Source: Candidatus Gallimonas intestinigallinarum (lineage in GTDB: Bacteria > Bacillota_A > Clostridia > Christensenellales > Borkfalkiaceae). Taken from it: DNA of 5,903 nt. A model generated the notes under the pieces. It ran no database searches. It worked only from the letters and a program-made list of their open reading frames with translations, and was not told the DNA's origin. Location of the stretch: NCBI GenBank assembly GCA_019116405.1, contig DXBS01000125.1, positions 1-5,903 on the forward strand, written 5' to 3'. Below, in pieces: positions 1 through 4,216 of this stretch (positions are counted from its first letter, which is position 1; each line of letters opens with the position of its first letter). The translations under genes and the position numbers were made by a program.

Positions 1-623
1 ATCTTCTGCAAAATGACGGAGGCGCGCCAGACGAACATGCCGCTGTTCCAGACATACCCGCCCGCCGCGAGGTATTCCTCCGCCTTTTCGCGCGGGGGCT
101 TTTCGACGAACTGCACCACGGGCTTTGCTGCGTCGTCAGACCCCGTGAAGCGGATATAGCCGTACCCCGTCGCGGGGAAGGTCGGCGTGATGCCGATCGT
201 GACGAGCTTGCCCGTCTGCGCGGCTTCGATCGCCTGTTCCAGCGTCGTGGCAAACGCCGCGTTGTCGCGGATATAGGCGTCGCTGGGCGTGACGACGAGG
301 ATGCCGTCCCCCATATCGTGTACGATCTTCATGGCGGCATAGCCGATGCAGGCAGCCGTATTGCGCGCCGCAGGCTCGGCGAGGATATGTTCCGCGCGCA
401 CGCGGCCTGCGGTGACCGTGCGCATCTTCTCCGCCTGATCGCAGTTTGTGACAAGATATATATTTTTATACGCCGTGACCTGCGCGAGACGGTCGACCGC
501 CTCATTGACCATGACCTCTTTGCCGCTCAGATTGAGCAGCTGTTTGGGCGAGGCCTTGCGCGAGAGCGGCCAGAAGCGCGTTCCGCCGCCGCCCGCCATC
601 ACGACGCCAAAGACGTTTTCCAT
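1..623 (-). CDS. manC: Mannose-1-phosphate guanylyltransferase, N-terminal part (3' end beyond the window)
   Basis: This enzyme makes GDP-mannose from GTP and mannose-1-phosphate in the cytoplasm, supplying mannosyl donors or the precursor of GDP-fucose-type sugars. My translation of the minus strand from the ATG at 623 gives 207 residues with no stop before the window edge. Nucleotidyltransferase motifs appear in order: GGGGTRFWPLSR (residues 11-22, nucleotide-binding loop with the conserved G-T-R and P-x-S), PKQ (26-28), EPAARNTA (83-90), TPSD (112-115), TGYGYI (152-157), FVEKP (172-176) and WNSGMF (192-197). Many ManC proteins have His after the Asp of the PSD motif; here it is Ala (TPSDAYI). 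The ATG lies one base after the upstream glycosyltransferase stop, and GGAG at 634-631 sits 7 nt before it, inside the upstream gene, so translation is probably coupled. Full ManC proteins have about 350 residues, or about 470 with a fused isomerase domain; which form this is cannot be seen. Family call strong; GDP-mannose specificity is inferred from motifs and context. Confidence 0.9.
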   Translation of the reverse strand, partial: MENVFGVVMAGGGGTRFWPLSRKASPKQLLNLSGKEVMVNEAVDRLAQVTAYKNIYLVTNCDQAEKMRTVTAGRVRAEHILAEPAARNTAACIGYAAMKIVHDMGDGILVVTPSDAYIRDNAAFATTLEQAIEAAQTGKLVTIGITPTFPATGYGYIRFTGSDDAAKPVVQFVEKPPREKAEEYLAAGGYVWNSGMFVWRASVILQK

Positions 624-624
624 G

Positions 625-1749
625 TTAAATCTCCGCGAGCAGCCTGTGGACATGCTCCGCAAACTTTTCCTGCGTGAACAGCGCCTGTACCCGTTCGCGC
701 GCCGCGATCCCGTAGCGTCTGCGCAGTTCCTCATCCTCCGCAAGCGTCCTGATCGCCGCGGCATATGCCTCCACGTCGCCGTTGGGGCACTCGATGCCCG
801 TGACTTTATCAAGCGAGACATAGTTGACGCCCGAACCCTCGATCGTGAAGGTGACGGCGGGCCTTGCAAAGCTCATCGCCTCGGCAAGCGCAAGACCGAA
901 CGCCTCGTTCTTGGTGACGGACGGGAAGCAGAAGATATCGCAGGCGCAGAGGTATGCCTTTAAGTCGAGATCGGACACCCTGCCCAGAAAATGCACCTTT
1001 GCATCCCCCTCGGCGAGCCGTTTCAGTTCCGGGGTCAGCGGCCCCGAACCGCCGATGCAGACGGCGTACCGATCGTCTAAAAGTTTACCCGCGCGCACGA
1101 GGTACTCCATGCCCTTGTATGGGACATGCCTGCCCACGGCAAAGAGCAGCGTTTTGACCGCATATTCGCGGCGCAGCTCCTCCGCGCGCACCATGACTGT
1201 ATCGTCAACCGAAATACGCGCCTCGTTTGCGCAGCTTGGAATGACCACGCACTTCTCGCGCACGCTTTGAAGCTGCGCGCTGCCCTTGATATAGTTGGGG
1301 CTGGTCGCGACCACCCTGACGGCGCGATGCAACAGCCACCTGCTCTGCCGCGTAAAGAACTTGCCCAGCACCTTTTGCTTGGTGATATCCAGATGCCACC
1401 AGACGACCAGCTTGCATGCGGGACATTTTTTCAGCTGTTTTTTTAGATAATATGCCTCAAGCGGATTGGGACAATGAAAGATGACGACGTCGGGCCGGAA
1501 CTCGCGGAAGGTCCTTTTTAAGAGTTTTCCGAAGGAGAGGGAGAGCGACTGGGACGCGACTTTCGCGAACGTCCCCGCGCGGATGATAGGCACGCCGTCC
1601 ACCGTCTCAAAGACGTCCCCCTTTTCGTGGTGAAAGCAGAGCACTCTTTGCTCGATCTCCCCATTCAGACACGTTGCAATATCGCAGGTAGTCTGCTCGA
1701 TGCCGCCGATGTGCGGAGGATAATAGTTGCTGATCTGAAGTAATTTCAT
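625..1749 (-). CDS. GT4-family glycosyltransferase (374 aa), surface glycan assembly
   Basis: This is a GT-B fold, retaining glycosyltransferase that probably transfers a sugar from a nucleotide donor to a lipid-linked glycan on the cytoplasmic membrane face. The N-terminal domain opens with a beta strand and glycine loop, ISNYYPPHIGGIEQ (residues 6-19), and carries WWHLDITKQK (117-126) and ATSPNYI (148-154), typical of bacterial O-antigen/capsule GT4 enzymes. The C-terminal donor domain has GRHVPYKG (206-213, with the donor-phosphate Arg and Lys), GGSGP (233-237) and the E-x7-E motif EAFGLALAE (E282 to E290). There is no signal peptide or membrane helix, and the length is normal. The ATG at 1749 is preceded by GAGGGG (1758-1753), which overlaps the TGA of the phosphoglycosyl transferase 7 bp upstream; manC starts 1 bp after its stop, so the three genes form one operon. 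Neighbouring manC suggests a GDP-mannose (or GDP-sugar) donor, but the sequence alone does not prove the sugar or linkage. Confidence 0.93.
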   Translation of the reverse strand: MKLLQISNYYPPHIGGIEQTTCDIATCLNGEIEQRVLCFHHEKGDVFETVDGVPIIRAGTFAKVASQSLSLSFGKLLKRTFREFRPDVVIFHCPNPLEAYYLKKQLKKCPACKLVVWWHLDITKQKVLGKFFTRQSRWLLHRAVRVVATSPNYIKGSAQLQSVREKCVVIPSCANEARISVDDTVMVRAEELRREYAVKTLLFAVGRHVPYKGMEYLVRAGKLLDDRYAVCIGGSGPLTPELKRLAEGDAKVHFLGRVSDLDLKAYLCACDIFCFPSVTKNEAFGLALAEAMSFARPAVTFTIEGSGVNYVSLDKVTGIECPNGDVEAYAAAIRTLAEDEELRRRYGIAARERVQALFTQEKFAEHVHRLLAEI

Positions 1750-1756
1750 GTTCCCC

Positions 1757-2593
1757 TCACTTTGCGCCCGTGCGGCGAAGAACGCCTAAGATTGTTCTGA
1801 AGATGATCTTGATATCCAGACCGACCGAACAATGGTCGACGTAATACAGCTCGAGCCTCTGGCGTTCACCGCTCTCGTAGGTGGCATTGCTTCTGCCATT
1901 CGCTGCCCACCAGCCGATCATGCCCGGCTTGACGGAGAGCAGCTTCTGCGCATCCGCGCCGTACTTCTCCTTCACCTCGTCCTGCATGATCGGGCGGGGT
2001 CCGATCACGGAGATCGCACCCGTAAAGATCGCCCAGACATTGGGCAGCTCGTCCAGCGAGGTCTTTCTTAAAAACGCGCCCAGCTTCGTGATGCGCGGAT
2101 CGTTGTCGATCTTATATTCACGTTTGTACTGTGCGTATTCTTCTGGCGTGAGCATGTCCTCCAGCCTGTCCGAATTCTTCTTCATGCTGCGGAACTTGGG
2201 AATATAGATCGTCTTGCCGTTCTTTCCCACGCGCGGGTGGCGGTAAAATACGGGACCGCCGTCGCTGCACTTGACGCAGATCGCGAGAATGAGATACAGC
2301 CAGGAAAAGACGATGAGAAAGAGCCCTGAAGCAACGATATCGAACGCGCGCTTGAAAAAGAGGTAGCAGCGATACCCCGCGCCTCTGCGCGGCACAAACG
2401 GCTTCGCTTCAGGCACTCTTTCCTGCCCCGCAGCGGAGCCGCCATAAGAATCCTCTCCAACGAAAGACGCCTGCTTCTTATTCGAAGCAGGCTGCACCAG
2501 TGCGCGATCTTGCAGATCCGCACTCTTTTCCTTTGTCTCAGAACCCCGCGTCTCATGTGTCACAACGGACACATTGCGACCAGTTTCTTCCAT
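1757..2593 (-). CDS. Monotopic phosphoglycosyl transferase (bacterial sugar transferase), 278 aa
   Basis: This enzyme starts glycan assembly by moving a sugar-1-phosphate from a nucleotide-sugar to undecaprenyl phosphate at the inner membrane face. With the ATG at 2593 the order is: a polar, probably disordered N-terminal tail (about 1-70); KRAFDIVASG (81-90) leading into a hydrophobic re-entrant helix (about 84-107); KFRSMK (133-138); DPRIT (165-169); LRKTSLDELP (175-184) with the catalytic Asp-Glu pair D181/E182; IGPRP (197-201); and KPGMIGWW (222-229). These mark the WbaP/WcaJ/PglC superfamily. The size fits the short form with one catalytic domain plus an extra tail, lacking the four-helix N-terminal module of WbaP. 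The first sugar (Glc, Gal, GalNAc or other) cannot be read from the sequence. The start is chosen because GGGGGAGGGG lies 6 nt upstream; the frame also stays open to ATG 2668 and GTG 2671, which would add 25-26 residues but have only a weak AGG ahead of them. First gene of the operon with the GT4 gene and manC. Confidence 0.94.
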   Translation of the reverse strand: MEETGRNVSVVTHETRGSETKEKSADLQDRALVQPASNKKQASFVGEDSYGGSAAGQERVPEAKPFVPRRGAGYRCYLFFKRAFDIVASGLFLIVFSWLYLILAICVKCSDGGPVFYRHPRVGKNGKTIYIPKFRSMKKNSDRLEDMLTPEEYAQYKREYKIDNDPRITKLGAFLRKTSLDELPNVWAIFTGAISVIGPRPIMQDEVKEKYGADAQKLLSVKPGMIGWWAANGRSNATYESGERQRLELYYVDHCSVGLDIKIIFRTILGVLRRTGAK

Positions 2594-2689
2594 TTGTAAC
2601 CCCTCCCCCAGTTGGCGATTGCTCGCCCAATGGCACGGCGCATACCCCCCGGCGCTGCATGGTGCCATCACTTTAACCTATGGAGACCA
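2594..2689 (-). promoter_or_regulatory. About 96-nt leader of the polysaccharide operon with possible RNA structure
   Basis: This stretch lies between the inferred transcription start (about 2690-2688) and the preferred ATG at 2593. On the minus strand it contains a 7-bp inverted repeat (arms 2668-2662 and 2636-2630, 25-nt loop) and, just before the ribosome binding site, a 5-bp stem GGCGA/TCGCC (arms 2627-2623 and 2618-2614) closed by a GCAA loop, a GNRA tetraloop. I do not recognise a known riboswitch, and no T-run marks an attenuator. The reading frame of the downstream gene is open across most of it, so part could instead encode an N-terminal extension. Confidence 0.4.
2600..2609 (-). promoter_or_regulatory. 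Strong ribosome binding site fixing the phosphoglycosyl transferase start
   Basis: The minus strand reads GGGGGAGGGG here, then TTACAA and the ATG at 2593. The GGAGG core (2606-2602) ends 8 nt before the ATG, the ideal distance. This favours 2593 over the in-frame ATG 2668 and GTG 2671. Confidence 0.8.
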
Positions 2690-2695
2690 TAATAA

Positions 2696-2724
2696 ATTAT
2701 AGCATAGCTGACAGACAGTGTCAA
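2696..2724 (-). promoter_or_regulatory. Perfect consensus sigma-A/sigma-70 promoter of the phosphoglycosyl transferase operon
   Basis: On the minus strand the -35 box TTGACA (2724-2719) and the -10 box TATAAT (2701-2696) both match the consensus at all six positions and are separated by exactly 17 bp. TGC immediately before the -10 box adds the extended -10 TGn element. Transcription should start near 2690-2688 and read the phosphoglycosyl transferase, GT4 and manC genes. The region upstream of the -35 box is AT-rich. No promoter is evident between the three genes. Confidence 0.88.
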
Positions 2725-2733
2725 ATTATTTAC

Positions 2734-2751
2734 GTCATATCACAATATGAC
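2734..2751. promoter_or_regulatory. 18-bp palindrome upstream of the operon promoter, possible operator
   Basis: The sequence GTCATAT-CACA-ATATGAC is a perfect inverted repeat of 7-bp arms around a 4-bp spacer. It ends 9 bp upstream of the -35 box, about -45 to -62 from the inferred start, a usual place for a dimeric activator or for a repressor that bends the promoter. I cannot assign a regulator family. It lies in AT-rich DNA, so part of the symmetry may be chance. Confidence 0.4.
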
Positions 2752-2971
2752 AAGAAATTTATTTAACAATATCATAGCACAGCATGATGAAGATTATGGC
2801 ACGCCTCAATGATATTTTGCGATAAAATTCAACATATTATGTCAAACGCATGAAAGTTGACGCCGCGACAGCTTGATTTGTCTTTGCTGCCTGCTTTTGC
2901 TCTATGAGACGGTCAAATAAAGCATTCTGTGACGAAATTTGGAAAAATTTTCAAAACTCTTTATGGCATGC
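2752..2971. other. AT-rich intergenic stretch with no recognisable gene
   Basis: These 220 bp lie between the GT2 terminator and the operon palindrome. The longest open frames wholly inside the stretch are very short and lack a ribosome binding site. Isolated promoter-like hexamers occur on the minus strand (TTGACA at 2845-2840; TATGAT with a TGn extension at 2776-2771) but neither has a partner at proper spacing. An imperfect AT palindrome is at 2938-2955. I see no tRNA, known riboswitch, repeat array or mobile-element end. The base composition differs sharply from the flanking genes, as expected of non-coding DNA. Confidence 0.6.
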
Positions 2972-2998
2972 AAAAAGACGCCCGCAAGCGCGGACGCC
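2972..2998 (-). terminator. Intrinsic terminator after the GT2 glycosyltransferase gene
   Basis: On the minus strand a 9-bp GC-rich stem (GGCGTCCGC at 2998-2990 paired with GCGGGCGTC at 2985-2977, two G-U pairs) closes on a GCTT loop and is followed at once by five T residues (2976-2972). It begins 7 bp after the TAA of the GT2 gene, so it separates that gene from the downstream operon, which has its own promoter. Confidence 0.88.
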
Positions 2999-3005
2999 CC
3001 CTATC

Positions 3006-4046
3006 TTAACTGCACTTGAGAATTCTTTTATAGAAATAATAGAACATGCGCGTGATCCAGCGCTGGAAGCGGAAGGGCGTCCAGCAGATACAGCCGATAT
3101 AGGAACGGTGGCGCATAAAGGAGTACATCCCCTTATCGTCCGCCTTGAGGCGCTTCCACATGTCCTGAACGGCGGCCTTGCGCTCCGGGATCTCCTCCTT
3201 GGGACCGTTGCTCGAAAACATGAGCGTCAGGCACATGAGCACGTTGATATCGTGCAGCATATAATGCCGAAGGCGCGGCTCAAAGGTCTTGATCTGCTCG
3301 TAAGAATAGGCGCGCATCATGAGGTCGGTGACAAGTATCTGCTGGCGGTAGCGCTTGGTGATATTCTGCCCGCTCACCGACTGATCTTCCCGCCCGATAT
3401 AGTATTCATACAGATCGATATTCATGTAATACATCGTCTTGACATGCGGGAGGGGCTGGAAGGCAACGAGATTGTCCACATAGAAGGTGTGCTCGGGCAG
3501 CTGTAAGCCGCTGTCGCGCAGCACCTGCGTGCGGTAGTACATGGAGTGCATGATGACGACGTTGGAAAAGAGAAATGGACGGATATCCTTCCAGCCGAAC
3601 TGCTTTTCCACGGGGAAGTTCTTCTTATATCTGCGCGGATGGCGCGAATTTTCGCTGGGCTTTTCGTAGACGAAATTTGCAAGATACAGATCGATCTGCA
3701 TTCCGGCGGCAACATCCTTCCGGATGCGCTCCATGAGGACGGAGAGCTCCTTGGGATTGAGCCAGTCGTCCGAATCGACGACCTTAAAATACAGTCCCTT
3801 TGCATGCGCGATTCCCGTATTGACGCCCGAGCCGTGCCCGCCGTTCTCCTTGTGCACGACCTCCACGATGGTCGGATACTTTGCCGCGTACTCGTCCGCG
3901 ATCTCGGCGGTATTGTCTTTGGTCGAACCGTCGTCCACGATGACGATCTGCGCCTCTTCCCCCGCCGTCAGCAGCGTATCGATGCAATGCCGCATGTACT
4001 CCGCCGAATTATAGCAGGGCACGGCAAACGTGATGAGCTTCTCCAT
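3006..4046 (-). CDS. GT2-family glycosyltransferase (346 aa)
   Basis: This is a GT-A fold, inverting glycosyltransferase of family 2, likely acting on a surface glycan at the cytoplasmic face of the membrane. The N-terminus gives ITFAVPCYNSAEYM (residues 5-18), then IVIVDDGSTKDNT (34-46) with the nucleotide-binding Asp-Asp, ENGGHGSGVNTGI (67-79), and the metal-binding DxD-type motif VVDSDDWL (89-96). FYVDN (188-192) may hold the acidic catalytic-base position. The C-terminal half (about 200-346) is less conserved; its last 25 residues are basic and aromatic (FQRWITRMFYYFYKR), suggesting peripheral membrane binding, but there is no clear transmembrane helix. The ATG at 4046 is preceded by AAGGGAG (core GGGAG 4056-4052, 5 nt away); an upstream in-frame TTG at 4082 has no such support. 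It has its own promoter (4139-4167) and terminator (2972-2998), so it is probably transcribed alone. Donor and acceptor cannot be told from the sequence. Confidence 0.93.
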   Translation of the reverse strand: MEKLITFAVPCYNSAEYMRHCIDTLLTAGEEAQIVIVDDGSTKDNTAEIADEYAAKYPTIVEVVHKENGGHGSGVNTGIAHAKGLYFKVVDSDDWLNPKELSVLMERIRKDVAAGMQIDLYLANFVYEKPSENSRHPRRYKKNFPVEKQFGWKDIRPFLFSNVVIMHSMYYRTQVLRDSGLQLPEHTFYVDNLVAFQPLPHVKTMYYMNIDLYEYYIGREDQSVSGQNITKRYRQQILVTDLMMRAYSYEQIKTFEPRLRHYMLHDINVLMCLTLMFSSNGPKEEIPERKAAVQDMWKRLKADDKGMYSFMRHRSYIGCICWTPFRFQRWITRMFYYFYKRILKCS

Positions 4047-4093
4047 ATCTACTCCCTTCTTTTGCGATTTCTGCGGAAGCAAATCCGCCCCTC

Positions 4094-4131
4094 AAAGAGA
4101 ACGGCTCCGCTCTCCCGAAAGAACGGAGCCG
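4094..4131 (-). terminator. GC-rich hairpin between ileS and the GT2 gene: ileS terminator and/or 5' mRNA stem-loop
   Basis: On the minus strand CGGCTCCG (4131-4124) pairs perfectly with CGGAGCCG (4109-4102), and the intervening bases extend the stem by TTCT/AGAG (one wobble), giving about 12 bp around a short TTCGGG loop. A moderately T-rich run, TTCTCTTT (4101-4094), follows. It sits about 85 bp after the ileS stop, so it can act as the ileS terminator. It also begins at about +1 to +2 of the transcript expected from the promoter at 4139-4167, so the same element would form a stem at the extreme 5' end of the GT2 mRNA. The imperfect T-run makes the strength of termination uncertain. Confidence 0.65.
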
Positions 4132-4138
4132 CACCTCC

Positions 4139-4192
4139 ATTATATATGCAATCATGGAGAATATCAAGCTGTTTTTACAAAAAAAATTATTT
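4139..4192 (-). promoter_or_regulatory. Promoter of the GT2 gene with an UP-like element
   Basis: On the minus strand the -35 box TTGATA (4167-4162, five of six consensus bases), a 17-bp spacer, and a perfect -10 box TATAAT (4144-4139) point to a start near 4134-4132, leaving a leader of about 86 nt before the ATG at 4046. Just upstream, 4192-4172 reads AAATAA, eight T, GT, then five A. This covers about -60 to -40 and resembles the alternating A- and T-tract UP element contacted by the RNA polymerase alpha subunits. The promoter lies between the ileS stop and the hairpin. Confidence 0.82.
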
Positions 4193-4216
4193 GAGCCATA
4201 AAATTTCTTGCGCCGA

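Noticed and set aside
1425..1447. A-runs in the GT4 gene (codons for LKKQLKK) as a programmed frameshift or slippage site
   Set aside because: The GT4 protein is complete and normal in the zero frame, no downstream stimulatory structure is evident, and lysine codons explain the runs.
2594..2671. GTG at 2671 or ATG at 2668 as start of the phosphoglycosyl transferase
   Set aside because: Only a weak AGG precedes them, while ATG 2593 has a near-ideal ribosome binding site 6-8 nt away. Kept as an alternative, not as the call.
2771..2779. TGn-TATGAT extended -10-like element on the minus strand
   Set aside because: No credible -35 box at 17 bp; AT-rich DNA produces such matches often.
2840..2845. 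Second TTGACA on the minus strand as another promoter
   Set aside because: No -10-like hexamer occurs 16-19 bp downstream.
4047..4082. TTG at 4082 as start of the GT2 gene
   Set aside because: It would add 12 residues before the conserved GT2 N-terminus and has no good ribosome binding site; AAGGGAG supports ATG 4046.
4179..4186. Run of eight T (minus strand) as the ileS terminator
   Set aside because: No stable GC-rich stem precedes it; its position directly upstream of a -35 box fits an UP-like element better.
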